Shown: positions 33,237-45,322 of the stretch, one piece after another
How the letters are laid out: the number at the start of each line of letters is the position of its first letter
How positions within the stretch are numbered: the first letter of the stretch is position 1
Assembly (NCBI GenBank): GCA_036250225.1
Contig: JAPZLL010000004.1
Location: 310,001-374,000, forward strand
Direction of reading: 5' to 3'
DNA length: 64,000 bases
Source: Cercophora sp. LCS_1
Taxonomy: Eukaryota; Ascomycota; Sordariomycetes; Sordariales; Lasiosphaeriaceae
The notes under the pieces: generated by a model
Database searches by the model: none
Told to the model about the DNA's origin: nothing
What the model saw: the letters and a program-made list of their open reading frames with translations, nothing else
Position numbers and translations under genes: made by a program

Positions 33237-34083
33237 AAAATTCGCTTGGCATTTGTTGGTCTTTTTCTGTCTGTTCTTGGGAGTTCATCGGGCTGGGTTG
33301 GGAAAAGGCGTTCCGGTTTTTGTCGAGATACTTCGTGTTCTAGGCTGCTTGGCATGTATTATACATCATACCCATCGCGAGTTTAGCACGGTCATGGAAA
33401 CGAGGTCACAGGTGTTTAACGTTGTGTTTGCAAGTGTTAAAACTCGTTTACGTTCTCAGACTCTTCAAGAAACCTCCAGGCCGGACCCCCTTAACCCATT
33501 CTCTCAGGCATCATGTGTCAGCTCAAAGGCTTTGGATATAACTATTTACAGTGAGATCTTATTCCTATGCCTCCTGGCAAATGCTCTCGTCGATCAAGCC
33601 CTCTCAAAGCAGCATCAGTCCACTGTGCTGTTTGCCGGTTGCCCTCTTGTCCGATGACATATATCCGGATTTCTGACGCGCCAGAGCATGTTCTACACGC
33701 CCCAAAATATACTCAAGGGCTCTAGAATATTACCCCCAGGTCTGTTGGGACTGAACTGTACCTCTTGAGTCCACCTGGTGCCGTTGGTGGAAGCCAGTGT
33801 GCCGTTTTCTCGTCATCCGAGGGAAGCAGTGACGGTATGTGCCATAATAAATCTATAAACAGATCAAGTCGCGAAATACAAGCCCCATGCTCAATAATGC
33901 TCAGCGGTTTTCCGTCTATAACGCCGCGCGCCGAACTCCCACCCATGCCTGTCTCTTTCTGGGTTCATGTTTTTCGATAAATCGTCAAGCGCGTGAGGAG
34001 TTTGCCCGACCATTTGAGGGCATTATGTAAAGGCATTACCAAGGGCCATCGGCGATGCATATTAGACTAAAGACGACGATGCC
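33237..34083. other. Intergenic, convergent 3' region
   Basis: Between the stops of NOP56 and VPS4. No gene supported; the plus-strand frame through 32989-33657 is an extension of out-of-frame NOP56 tail sequence. Confidence 0.5.
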
Positions 34084-35503
34084 TTATGCACCCTCACTAC
34101 CAAATTCTTTGGTCCACTCCTCGTTCTTCTTCAGGTCCACCTCAGAAACGGTTGGCCGGCTGGATTTGATGGCCTTGATAAAGTCCTTCTTCTCAACGAG
34201 GGGCTCCAGGAGCTCGTCGGTTGATACCTTCTCCCACGTCATCTCGATCGCATCCGGGTCGCCGGGTGAGCAGGGCGTGAGCTTTTCCTGGTCGCCGTCC
34301 ATGACCTGTTGTCCTGTTAGCATGGTATCAACGAGAGGTGGAATGGTAGGGGCGCCTGCCTTCTTGAAGTGTGTCGCCTGTTGAATCTTGCGCACGGGTT
34401 GCATCAGCGCATCCTGGACCACAATGCTGATATCTGAGCCAGAGTACCCCTCGGCAGTCTTTGCAAGCTCGCGGAAGTCTTCCGGCTTGAGCGCAGTTTT
34501 CGTGTCACCCACAGCCAGCTTGAACATAGTTGTCCGGGCTGCCAAATCGGGCAGGCTGATGTGCACTCTCCTCTGGAAACGACGGCGAATAGCGGCGTCG
34601 AGTTGCCAGGGAATGTTGGTTGCGCCGAGAATGAGCACGCCCTTGCTGTCTTTTCCTACACCGTCCATCTGTACCAGCATTTCGGTCTTTATCCTCCTCG
34701 ACGCCTCGGACTCGCCCTCGCCTCGGGGCCCGCAGAGGGCGTCGATCTCGTCGATGAAGATGATGGAGGGTTTGTTTTCTCGCGCCATGGCAAACAACTG
34801 CTTGACTAACCTGCACGCAAAATCTGTCAGCGTTGACACCACCGGGGGGAGGACCAAAGACGCACCGTTCGCTTTCACCCATCCATTTGCTGACCAGGTC
34901 GGAACTGCTGACGCTAAAAAACGTACTGTTTGCCTCCGTCGCGACAGCCTTTGCCAGATAACTCTTACCCGTCCCTGGCGGGCCGTACAGCAGGATACCC
35001 TTCCACGGTTGTCTCTTCCCTTGGAACAAATGTGGGAACTTGATGGGCAGCAGCACGGCCTCTTTGAGCGCCTCCTTTGCACCCTCGAGCCCAGCGACAT
35101 CGTCCCACGAGACGTTCGGCCTATCCTGCAGAATGGCGCCAGCCAAAGCGCTCCGCAGTTTCTTGCTGTCCTCGTCGAGCGGCTCACCGTCTTCGCCGTC
35201 CTTGCCCTTGCCCGTACCGCCCGTGGAGGAGCCATTAGCACCCACCATCCCGGGCTTTTTGCGTTTCCCCTCGGCGTCGGCCAGATGGGCCTTGAGCTTC
35301 TCAGCTCGGTCCATGTACTCGCCCGTCTTTGCGCGGATCATCTCCTTGGACTTTGGGTTTTTCTCCCACTTGAGCGCCAGCATGAATAGCTCGAGCGAGG
35401 CATAGTACATTTGGTAAGCTTTGTCGTATTGCCCCGCATTGTCGGCTTCGATGGCCTTGCGCACCTGCTCGATGGCGCGGCCGAGGAAGTCGGTGTTGGA
35501 CAT
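34084..35503 (-). CDS. VPS4: AAA ATPase VPS4 (ESCRT-III disassembly)
   Basis: Exons 35503-34866 and 34810-34084 give 454 residues, slightly longer than yeast Vps4. The intron (34865-34811, 55 bp) splits WMGESERLVKQLF. The N-terminal 75 residues form a MIT domain (AIEQVRKAIEADNAGQYDKAY), then a Gly/Lys linker. The AAA core has Walker A GPPGTGKS, Walker B SIIFIDEIDAL and the Arg-rich ATNIPWQLDAAIRRRF second region of homology. The Vps4 C-terminal helix region ends SRPTVSEVDLKKNEEWTKEFG. Vps4 disassembles ESCRT-III on endosomes, in cytokinesis and at the nuclear envelope. AMSH, another ESCRT-linked enzyme, lies 4 kb away on the other strand. Confidence 0.97.
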
Positions 35504-36520
35504 GGTGACCGCCGAAAGTTTCGGGGGGTGGTTTCTCGCCTCGGGAAGAGGGGAGGGCGTGTATCCTCCTTATCGCTGGTTCACAGACTTTAGGACGGTC
35601 GTCGAACGGTTCTGTTTGCTCGGGGGGCGCGGGTCTGACGTACGGTTATCGTGGGGTTTTGCGGTGCAAAGCGACGGAGGGGATAAACTTGGCAGGTGCG
35701 TTGCGTGGTTGCTGGCGCGGTTGCCCAGGCAAGTCCCTGACAGAAAAATAAGTGGCACATACAAAAAGTCAAAGGGTATCCATCAACTACAACAGGGTAG
35801 ATCCGAGTTTGAGCTGAATAGATTGATACCCAGATACTTCAGATAGTGTTAGAAGGGGGTTATAGTTTTCCATTTACGCTCTCCAGAGCTTTTAGTACCT
35901 CTCCTGCACTTGGCATGGAATCAATGTCTTTGACGTGCCGACTTTTCTGTCCCCAAATTAGGTTTTCAGGTGGGTGCCAGCGCGGGGTTCTCTTGGCTGA
36001 TTCCTACAGAAAAGTTAATCAAACGAAAAACTTCGGCTCTCACCAGCGCATGACCGGTTGTTATGTCCATAAAGTATTGAAACCCCTATTTCCATGCATA
36101 TATATGTTTGTTTGTTCTCTCTGTCTATCCGCAAGGGCTCCTTCCGTCAGGTTGAGTTGATGTGGTCAACGCCGCGATTTTGTATGTACAGTATTTCTTG
36201 TTTCATCTTTGGCTGGATGACGCCAGACTGCGGGGTGCGATTTTCGACTGTTAGCAAACCCGCATGTCAACCGGCAGTCTCACTAACAGCGGTTGGTCTG
36301 GCTCCTGAGGCAGGGACAGGGACAACCAAAAGTTCAAACGGAAGCCTGCGATAGTCGCCAAACAGCAGATCGTCAATCCCGCCCAGGACTGAGAGCGCCT
36401 TCACCAAGCGATTATCGACCTCCCCAAGAATTGTTAGTGGACATCTAGGAAGTTGCTTGGCAGCTGTGTCTCCTAAGTCGGCCTTACTCATCACCCCGCC
36501 GTTCATCGCGCTTCATCAAA
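35504..36520. other. Divergent promoter region, VPS4 / prefoldin 6
   Basis: 1.0 kb with no supported gene; contains promoters of both housekeeping neighbours. Confidence 0.5.
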
Positions 36521-37063
36521 ATGGCCAATATTCAAGCTCGGCTGCAGGCCCTCTCGGATGACTTTACAAAGCTGCAGAACGGTGAGATCCCCAAGCGCGG
36601 CGCCTTTCCCGGCTCTTTACTGACCATCGATCAGATCTCCAAGAAGCTGTGCAATCCAGGCAAAAGCTCGAAGCGCAAAAACAGGAGAATCTTGGCGTGC
36701 AAAAGGTTCGTCTTTTCAGGGGCAACCTGTTTGTGGAAATGAGGTGACTGTGTTCTAATGCCGTAACTAGGAGTTTGCCAAGCTGAAGGATGACGAAACC
36801 ATCTTCAAGCTTATCGGCCCAGTGTTGCTCAAGCAGGACAGGGTAGATGCTGAGTCGACTGTCAAGGGGCGGTTAGAGTTCATCAACAAGGAAATGTGAG
36901 CAGACACTATCAAGCTATAGCTCCAGAATGCGTATGCTAACCCCACTGCAGAGCTCGTCTCGAAACTCAGATCAAGGAGATCCAGACCAAGACCGAGAAG
37001 AAGAAGAACGAGATCATTCAGGTGCAGACGGCCGCACAGGCAGCTGCTGGGGGGCAGGCATGA
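36521..37063 (+). CDS. PFD6: Prefoldin subunit 6
   Basis: Four exons: 36521-36581, 36635-36705, 36771-36895 and 36952-37063, summing to 122 residues. Introns are 53, 65 and 56 bp. Only the spliced frame makes the family sequence: MANIQARLQALSDDFTKLQN, then DLQEAVQSRQKLEAQKQEN, then EFAKLKDDETIFKLIGPVLL and finally a helical C-terminus (EIARLETQIKEIQTKTEKKK). This is the beta-type prefoldin fold, two helices joined by a beta hairpin. Prefoldin hexamers carry nascent actin and tubulin to the CCT chaperonin in the cytosol. The exon-intron density in so short a gene is notable but usual for conserved fungal genes. Confidence 0.95.
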
Positions 37064-37287
37064 GTTGGCCAGTTGTCACAGGAGCAACGACCGGCACCGT
37101 GAGAGGAATACAAGTCCGCATTACGCCGCTACCCTGACAGATATACCCGCTATAAGCCAAGGAGATTGTTCCGACGTAAAAAAATTCCTGCAACGCCGCG
37201 CTCAACAGAAGGGAGATGATCCAACGCTATGATACAGCCAAACCCCGTTTTTTCCTTTTTGCACGCCTCTTCACCTGCGCCCACCAC

Positions 37288-37985
37288 CTAGTTCAGGGCC
37301 ATGATGGTAAAGCCCCATGGAAGCCCATTGGTTTTACACGGCCTGTCACTGACCCACGCAACGCTGTCACTCAGGAGGTCCTCCCCGAGCCTTCCAAGGG
37401 GAAGGTCCTCGAAGTGGCGGGTCTCGCGGCCCTCGATGGTGGCCACCACAAAATCCGTCATGACACCCGAAGTGAAGCATGAGTTCAAGAGTGTGCTCTG
37501 CTCAATCTTCTCCAGCATGTTCCGGCGTTGGTCACACTCGGAAAATAGCTGGAGCTCCCTTGAGAGTATGTTCGAGGACAGTGGTTGGCCCGTTGTCGTC
37601 AGCCGCTGGTAGATCATGGCCAGGCCAGCGACGGCTTGGACGAACAACGTCGCCTTGTCGTGGTCATCAACCCCTGCAAGGCCCTGCAGCGATGTTTCGG
37701 TGACAAGAGCGCGTGAGGCAGTGTCGAAGATTGAGCACAGCATCTTCTCTAAGCTGTTGGTTTTTGAGAGAACCTCCTTCGGGTCTTCAGGTTCCATGAT
37801 AAAGTTGAACCGCCCATACGACCGGTTCAGAAGGTCAAACAATGTTGCGTCCTCGGGAATGGAAAGTCTGCCCATATCGAACACCAAATACTTGAGCGAT
37901 GCCTTGATGGCAGCTGGCCATGTCAGACTGGGCGTTGCGATGCCAGAGGGCACGTGAGCTTACCTTCGCATCTTGGAGATGTCAT
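37288..37985 (-). CDS. Hypothetical protein (215 aa)
   Basis: Exon 1 (37985-37964) encodes only MTSPRCE plus one base; the intron (37963-37914, 50 bp, GTAAGC...GGCCAG) joins it to AAIKASLKYLVFDMGRLS. The total is 215 residues. The sequence looks globular and helical (LEKMLCSIFDTASRALVTE, VQAVAGLAMIYQRLTT, LQLFSECDQRRNMLEKIEQ) with no signal peptide, membrane segment or recognised motif. The start was chosen because it is the only ATG that splices in frame; a start at MGRLSIPED (about 37875) is the alternative. It is convergent with prefoldin 6, 224 bp away. Confidence 0.65.
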
Positions 37986-39527
37986 CTTGAAGGGGGAGAG
38001 GCAGAAAACCCCGAATCGCACCAAGGTAAAGGTTACGAGTGGAAGAGGATATGGTGTTTGGGGTCACGCGAGCAGCAACAGTGGCAGGATGAGACGGTGA
38101 GAAAATTCGAGATGGTGAAAGTTGGGGATAAAAGGGAAGCGAGATTTCAGCACACTCCTTTGGAAAGAGAGCGCTTTCGGACCACCCCAACCACATTCCC
38201 AGCCAGACCTCGCCCTCGCCTACATCGTTATCGGGCCTTGATTGGGAATGGAGGCTGCAAGACGGGAGCGAAATTAGAAAAGGCCGCTGCCGGGGTCAGC
38301 TTGTGGCACGTACACGGGCTCTTCCGTATCCTCCCGAGAGTGGCACGGTGGGGGGCTCGCTGAGTGGTCAGTTCCGAACAGCCGTGCCGCTTCCGCGCCT
38401 CCAGATAATGCCCCGCTTGGGGCCGTTATCCGGGGTCTCTGCCGCCGCTTCTCCCTCCGGCGCCCACTATCGCGAACGGAGTCTTTACCGGGACGTGACC
38501 ACGTAAATGGGATGCGCCGATGCCGGCCGTAGCGGTTTGAATGAATAGTTTGGGATGACGCATGTCGGTCGCCGCATGTCTCCAGCGCTGCTCGGCCTTT
38601 GCCACCACCCTAACACCCAAGAGTCTCCGCCCCGGCTTCGAGAGTGGAGCCTCCATGTTCTCCGCATCTTGTCCGCCTGCCCGGCGCTTTTGCGGAACCG
38701 AAGGTGTTCGTATCCTGTTTTATGTGCGTTTTGATGGCATTCCAGAGGGTTCTCTTGAATAACATTCTACGTGCATGTTGAACCGGCTGGTCCCATTCTC
38801 TGGCCCTGATCCCAGAGTCAAGACAGGACAGAATCTAGACATCGACAAGATACCGTCGCCGAAGGGGGGCTCATTCCGTCAACCGCTTTCCCTTCTCATT
38901 TACATATAGCATCATAAACGTTTTCCTATGATGACGACCATTGCGCCTCTTTGGACGACGAATTGCCAGTCTGGAATTGAACGAATCGCTGTCATCTGCC
39001 GCGCGCAAGGCGAGCTCAACGTCTTTCTAATGAGGCTTAAATGTGGGTTTCCGGGCGAAACCCGAAGCTTCTAGCGTGGTCACCGGATCGCGAGGGACGT
39101 TCTGAAGTGACAGCTCTGTCGCCCATTTTCGTCCACCGCAAATCCAAATGCAATTGTTCGATGTTCGATCCCAAGTGTGTGCACCTTTGCGGACACGCTT
39201 GGCATCGAGGTCTGTGCGTCAGCTCCCCTGATGATTCAGCCGCCCCGCCTCAGGCCGCTGGCAAAGGAGGGGTGCCTGCCGTCTGCTCCTTACACGCAAG
39301 CACGAGACGCGGCTGTAACGACAAACCGATTAAGGTTGACGAAGCCTCTGATTGAAGTTTTATAGCGAGGCCATAGGCAGCAGCTTTTTCTTGCCGCATA
39401 TCATGGTCGTCGACATCGCCACATAACGACGCGCCCTGTCCAACAACCCGCGCTCAATCCTCCTCCGAATTCCGCGACTCCTTCCTTTCAACCTCCACTT
39501 CCACGCCGGCGGGCTGGCGCTACGAAG
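37986..39527. other. 1.5-kb intergenic region upstream of AMSH
   Basis: Several 60-105 codon frames, none with a motif or codon signal. It likely holds two divergent promoters. Confidence 0.5.
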
Positions 39528-41244
39528 ATGGCATACTCAGGGGCCGGTAGGCCGCTCAGCATTAAGGAGCTGAGCGAGCGAGCGATGCAGTTCGAGTGGA
39601 ATCCCAACGTTGGGTTCAAATACTGGGCCCGCGCCGCCGAGACCATTTGGCACGAGGTACTTGCTGCCACGCACTGCGCCGCCAGTGCTCCGTCTGGGTA
39701 CCCATACTAACCTTTTTCATTCCAGGCCCAAGTTGCTTTTCGCGAAGAAGATATGGCTACTGCCTATATATTTCTAATGCGCTACTCCCTCCTCGTCGTC
39801 CAGCACCTACGGTCGCACCCCGAAGCCAAGACACCCGAAGCGAAGCGGGCGATGAAGCCTCTTGTCGATCGAGTTCGAGTGGTACTGGAAATCCTAGAAC
39901 AAATGCGGCCCCAGCTCGAAAGATCTTACAAGGAATGGGAGGCGTTGCGGACGTCAGCGCGCGAACGAAGCGGGAGCCAAAGCCGCCAGCGCTCTTCCTC
40001 TCAGTCCTCGACGAGGGCAAGAAAGGGGTCTGTCTCAGGGTGGGGGGGATCAAAAGTCCTAGACCCGGTGGAACACAAGGATCTTGCCGTTGAACTGGCC
40101 AAGAAGGAGATGAGTCGAAGGAAAAAACTGCCCGGGTTGTCGGCGGAGGAAGTGAGCAGGAGACGGACTGCGGGCATATGGAGTTTGCCAAAGCCAGCTC
40201 CGTCTCCATCATTCCAGGAGATGCCGGACGAGGAGCTTAGAAAGCAGATGGAGGCGACCCGCCGTCAACTGGACCGCAATCATAACATCCATGAGGATGA
40301 AACGCACGACAGGGGCTCCGATCATGTCCGCGTGGGCTCCTACAACTATCCCCCCATCAACAAATCGTCCAATTTTCAGTATGCCCCTACCCCTCCACCG
40401 AGCCAGCCTGGAGCTAGGAGTCAACCACCAAGGCCCCCCAAAGAATCGCTCGACCAGTCTTGGCCCGCTGTTATCCCATCGGCACCTCCTCTCCCGGAGA
40501 AGCCGTTGGCATACGAAGCCCTTCCGCCCCCACCACCACCATACAGCCCAAAACCAGATCTAGAAACGCCACCAATCCCGCCCAAACACGCTGCGGGGAC
40601 GGTGAAAGAAAAGCGAACTACCTTCAAGCCCATCAAGCTCCTCGAAAACGGGACACCCATTCGGCCTGTGTTCCTCCCCGCGACCTTGCGCACCAAGTTT
40701 CTGCAGCTCGCTGCCGACAACACGCGGAGAAAAGTGGAAATGTGCGGGTTGCTTTGTGGCACGACCGTTAACGGCGGAATCTTTGTCACGACTCTCCTCA
40801 TTCCCGAGCAGATATGCACGCCAGACACATGCGAGACACAGAATGAAGAAGCGACACTTGAGTACTGTGTTGCGAACGACATCTATCAGATTGGATGGAT
40901 CCATACACACCCGACTCAGAGCTGTTTCATGAGCTCACGGGACATACACACCCACGCCTACTACCAAACTTCTTTCCCGGAGGCCATCGCCATTGTGTGT
41001 GCGCCGAGACACGGAGAGTGAGTTTACTTTTTGATCCTATCTTGCTGTAGCATCAAATCTAACAACGGCTAGGTTTGGAACATTCCGACTCACAAATCCG
41101 CCGGGGCTTGAGCACATCTTGGCCTGTAATGACCGACAGGCATTCCATCCGCATTCCATCGACAACATCTACACGACGGCTGACCACGTCATCGAGACCA
41201 ATGACCTTGACTACGAGGTTTACGACTTGCGGCCCAAGCACTAG
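39528..41244 (+). CDS. AMSH: AMSH-type JAMM deubiquitinase (STAM-binding protein-like)
   Basis: Exons 39528-39656, 39726-41017 and 41073-41244 give 530 residues. Introns are 69 bp (GTACTT...TCCAG) and 55 bp (GTGAGT...GCTAG). The N-terminus (LSIKELSERAMQFEWNPN to LERSYKEWEALR) is the helical USP8/AMSH dimerisation or MIT-like domain. A Pro-rich middle with PPPP runs could bind SH3 or WW domains. The C-terminal JAMM domain has EMCGLLCG (catalytic Glu), WIHTHPTQSCFMSSRD (two zinc His, Ser, Asp) and the AMSH insert loop (CTPDTCETQNEEATLEYC) used for Lys63-linked ubiquitin. The end DLDYEVYDLRPKH is typical. It removes ubiquitin from ESCRT cargo at endosomes. Confidence 0.95.
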
Positions 41245-42277
41245 CAGAGCGCGCTTGCGAAGCTGACGTGAGTTTTGCCTACCGTGTTTGACCGCAAGTC
41301 CCAACCAACTTTGGAGGTGAAGATGACACAATGGGGAAGGAAATGTGCATATTTGCTGGTAAAGCACTCGCCGGAGTGCCTACCGACATAATCGGTGGCA
41401 TCAAGAGGGCAGTGGAGCTTGACTTGGTATCGCACTGCTTGGGGTTTTGGTCGGGAGAACCAGCAAGAGGGACGAGAACAAGACGGCTGTTTTGACAATC
41501 TCGAAGTCCCGTGAGCTGGAGCTGTAGGAGGCACGGATATCCTGGGAAACAAGGCTTTCTCTCCCCAACCTTTCACACCTCTCCCGGACAGGCGTTCCCA
41601 CAAACGCGACCTCAGCGCCGTCAGCTGGAGATTTTGCTTCTACGCATGCTCGGATCCGTCGTGGACCCTTCGGATCTATTTGGTGTGCTGGCGAGCCTTG
41701 GGGGAGGAGTTCATGGTGCGGTAGCGAGAGGTTGATGCGAGGGACACTCGACGGAGGGTAGTGGCCTTCAACGTAGGGAATAGGAGAGCCCCATGGCGTT
41801 GGGCTCCCAAGTTAGCGATTGGGCCTTGAGGTGAAGGCTTGGTGGTGGCCACCACTTAGCAGCGCGTAGGCAGAGGGAAATAGAAGTGCCTGGCTCAAGC
41901 CTTGAATAAACTGTTTTTTCCCCTGATCTGTGATTCTCTTTGCTTTTCGGCTCTCCGGCATTCATCCGGAAGCCAAGGTAAATACAGCACTTCGAAGAAA
42001 TATAGGGAAGGGGCAACCTGTAAGGGTTAACCCGAGGACCCACACAATGGAGCGTAACTATCCCGCATACCTTACTATCTACTCCTTTGCCTATCCCACA
42101 ATCCTTCCCGTAAATTTTAGAGTCATCGCAACGCCACAAGATCAAGCACTGCGATCAAGCTTTCAAGGTGAGTGGGGTCCTTTTCTCTGTTCTTAGGCCA
42201 CGATTAGTACACATTGTTCGAATACTAACAAGCCACTTCATCACCCAAAGCCAGACCACTTCGAGGGTCTTCCCAAG
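41245..42277. other. Intergenic, AMSH to acidic gene
   Basis: 1.0 kb. Short frames only; a 120-codon minus frame at 41241-41603 has no motif. Confidence 0.45.
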
Positions 42278-42971
42278 ATGTCTAACGACGACGACTATTA
42301 CGATGGCGGCTACGATGACTGCGATGATCAGTACGACGATGGCGACGATGGCGGCGATGCTGACAGCTACAAAGATAACAACGATGGCGGCGATGATGAT
42401 GACCAGGACGACGGCAACCTCGACGTTGTCACGCACGGGGATGACGGCCACTACGATGACTCTCGAATTTACGCAGGCTCTCGTGACTCCAGATATACGT
42501 CCGACGAGAGCTATCATCACCAACAGGTAAATTGCTACTCCCGAGGAGGTCCGCTACGCCCCTCAGAACACCACCCCAACGAGCCATAATAGCCATGGAC
42601 CCAGTGTCACGAGACCGCCTGAGGCTCACGGCACCGCAAGTTCCCAGGGGGGTTCTCGGGACTACGCAGGTCTTCGGGGCTAAGAATTTACATCAGATCA
42701 ACGTTCTCGTCCTGAATATGTGAACGGATACCCCCAGGGAGATGGCCACTACCAACGAAATCACGACACTTCCCAGTCCACTGCCTCGGCAAGCCGTGAT
42801 CATCACAGGTGCTCCGGGGGCGAAGGTCGCGAGTACAGATCAGGGGACTACGATGAGGCGAGGGAGCTTGTTACTGCATACCGGAATGCTAGCAACTCTG
42901 GACAGAGCTCTAGCTCCAGCGGCACTTTGGGGAACACGCAGGGTAGCCGATGTGATGGCGGGAGCGGATGA
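42278..42971 (+). pseudogene. Acidic low-complexity gene, probably broken
   Basis: Starts MSNDDDYYDGGYDDCDDQYD, an Asp/Gly/Tyr-rich chain to about SYHHQQ at 42526, where a GTAAAT could be a donor. Past that the matching low-complexity style (HGPSVTRPP, SRDYAGLRG, then after one TAA RPEYVNGYPQGDGHYQ, ending GSRCDGGSG at 42971) lies in a different frame. No tested GT-AG pair joined them and removed the stop. Either there are unusual introns, or the gene has a frameshift and a nonsense codon. The encoded style, Asp/Gly/Ser/Tyr with short repeats, is hydrophilic and disordered. No homologue is recognised; function unknown. Confidence 0.35.
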
Positions 42972-43744
42972 TAATTGCGCTGTGCAAGGGGGTGCTAACT
43001 CTGGCACTTGGGTCTTGCGGATTGCACAACATCGACATCAAAGTGTGAAGCGCAAGCCGAGCATAAGTCATTTCGCCCATGGTACTCCGCCAATGTAATC
43101 AAGGGAGATGTCGTAATTATTGTGTCTATATTAGTTTATAATCACGCAAGAAAGCGCTTTTCTCTTCCTTCGCGCATTGTTTACTTCCTCGATGCCAAGA
43201 CTTGACCCCTTTTGTGATGTCTGCTTCAGGGGCTCTTGGGGTTGCACAGTAGACTCTGTCGATATGCCTCAGTCGTCTGGCCATTCCACCGTCTGATCCA
43301 AGACTATATTAAGTCTGCTCAAGTTGCACAGAGTGGACTTCCCACGCTAAGTAGGTAGGGTAGGTCTAGGCCTGTCGAGTGGGTGGTCGTCATAATAATC
43401 TGCCACCCCAGTTCGTCAGTTTTTATTGCGGCTGAGCTCATGTCCGAAAATCACGTCTGAAGCCACAAATGCAGCAATGACGAGGCCTGAAGCCTATTGG
43501 TTGCCAGCCTCGCTCGATGCTATCGCTTGGCTATTCTGTAGGAGAATTTACTTTTGCCTGTTAGCTGCTAAGTAGAGGCGCAGCCAACCAGATACGAGGG
43601 CATCTGTTCCCTCATCAAGTCTGAAAGTGAGCGAGCAAGCACAAAACCATCGAAAGACCACAATCGATCTGGGGAAACGTCGAATTCCGCCCAACCCAGG
43701 TTTTACATGTTAGCCCCTAGCATGCTGAGGACATCCGTCCGACG
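42972..43744. other. Intergenic with TAGGTAGGG-type motif
   Basis: No gene. Has CTAAGTAGGTAGGGTAGG at about 43348-43365, related in sequence to intergenic motifs at 26.3, 48.5 and 50.3 kb. Confidence 0.4.
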
Positions 43745-45205
43745 ATGAAGCACCCGCTCCTCTCCCTCTTCGTCTCCCTCGCCCTAGCGTCCCACATCCT
43801 CATCCCCAAAGCGGACGCAGATGCAGATGACCCCCCACGACCGCCAGGAACCATCAAATGCCCCATCTGGCGCCCAGGCTACCGCGAATCATGGGAAACA
43901 ACCGAACGAACATACCGCGTCAATGCATCCCTCTGCTTCGAAAACACCACCCGAACCTTTTCCGCACCGCAGATCTACACCTCGGCAACACTCTACCAAA
44001 CCGAAGAAAAATGGCAAAATGACACGCGCAAACCCGACGTCTTGTCTGCGATCAAACAAGCCATCATCAAATCCCTCGAACTTTTCGGCGCGCACGCAGG
44101 CAACACCACGTCACCGCTCCAAATCCACCTTACTCTGTCCTCCTCGGGCCGCACCATCTCGAGGTCCCGGAACTGGAACTCTTTAGTCGTCTTTGACGGG
44201 TGGAAACCCCGTGGCTCGCACTGCTACATCAACATTGCGTACCCTCTGCCATCTTACGAAAACGAAATTCCAGTACCGCTGCTCAAACTGAAAAAGGATC
44301 TGGTGCGGAAAATGTACCACTGCGTCCAGCAGTATCACCACCCAGACATATCATGGGACTCCCTAGACGAGTATAACGATTACCAGTGGTGGGTGGGGAG
44401 CATCGCCGTGTTTTTCGATGGGTTGGCATACCCGACTACGGCGGAGATTTTTCCTTCGGATCCAGATTACCGGGAGCGATATCCGGAGGGTTTTGTCACG
44501 CTTGGAGCTCTGCCCGATGGGTTGACGGGGCCGTATGCCGCTCTATTTTGGCATAGCGTGCAAAATGCCGGTTGGACACCAAGACAGATTAGCGAGTGGA
44601 TGAGGAATCGTACGCTGCGTGAGGGTGGCAGGAGCTGGGAGACTGGGAACATGAATGAGCAGGAGGCTATGGCTTCCGATCAACAAATGTGCGAGCTGTT
44701 TCATCGATTTGGACGGGTTCTTGCCAGGAAGAATGTTCGATACCCCGATGGGCAGGTAATCAGGCTGTCGGATAATTTGCCGTGGGGACTCAACTGGGTG
44801 GATAGCAAATGGGGCGTGCTCAACCCTGTGGCCTTGAAGGTTGGGGAGGAGGTAGATTTGCTGGACCGGTTTTGGTATCTCGAGTCGTGGACGGTGCAGC
44901 GTATTGATGTGCCGCTTGATCAGGGACAGGTGTTGGATGTGTTGGTAAGGTGGAGGGATGGACCGGCGAGGGATGGCACCCGTGTGTACGAGGGTCCGCT
45001 GCCGAAGGCAGAGGAGTTGGAGGTTTCGTATCGGCTTTCGGGAATGGTGGATCTGGTGAGGGTGGAAAAGGGTGAGACGGTTAGGATTGTGCTGCCACCG
45101 AGGGCTGGGTCTGGAAGCCGGCGGTCGGACTATGAGTTCTTTGTTACGAGTACGGGTGGGTATCAGAGGGCGTCGTTGGAGATGATTGTCAAGAGGGTGG
45201 AGTGA
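43745..45205 (+). CDS. Secreted protein of unknown function (486 aa)
   Basis: Intronless. A signal peptide (MKHPLLSLFVSLALASHILI) precedes a long globular chain with N-glycosylation sequons (VNASL, ENTTR, QNDTR, GNTTS) and Cys in IKCPIW, SLCFEN, SHCYIN, YHCVQQ and QMCELF. The middle has aromatic-rich blocks (YNDYQWWVGSIAVFFDGL, LPWGLNWVDSKWGVLNP). The C-terminal part is beta-rich (VLDVLVRWRDG, LEVSYRLSGMVDLVRVEKG). There is no membrane segment after the signal. I do not recognise the family. The region is convergent with the Clr5 gene, with 117 bp between the stops. Confidence 0.8.
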   Translation: MKHPLLSLFVSLALASHILIPKADADADDPPRPPGTIKCPIWRPGYRESWETTERTYRVNASLCFENTTRTFSAPQIYTSATLYQTEEKWQNDTRKPDVLSAIKQAIIKSLELFGAHAGNTTSPLQIHLTLSSSGRTISRSRNWNSLVVFDGWKPRGSHCYINIAYPLPSYENEIPVPLLKLKKDLVRKMYHCVQQYHHPDISWDSLDEYNDYQWWVGSIAVFFDGLAYPTTAEIFPSDPDYRERYPEGFVTLGALPDGLTGPYAALFWHSVQNAGWTPRQISEWMRNRTLREGGRSWETGNMNEQEAMASDQQMCELFHRFGRVLARKNVRYPDGQVIRLSDNLPWGLNWVDSKWGVLNPVALKVGEEVDLLDRFWYLESWTVQRIDVPLDQGQVLDVLVRWRDGPARDGTRVYEGPLPKAEELEVSYRLSGMVDLVRVEKGETVRIVLPPRAGSGSRRSDYEFFVTSTGGYQRASLEMIVKRVE

Positions 45206-45322
45206 AGTTGATAAGTCATTGGTCAATATGTGTAATTTGTCGTGGCGTTTGGCTCATTGCGAGTGGCGCTGAGTTCGAGCCTTGGTCCTGTTGTTTTTTT
45301 GGTTTCCTTTTTTGCACCGTCG

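Noticed and set aside
44543..45226. 227-codon minus-strand frame
   Set aside because: Antisense of the secreted protein; histidine/proline-rich composition only.
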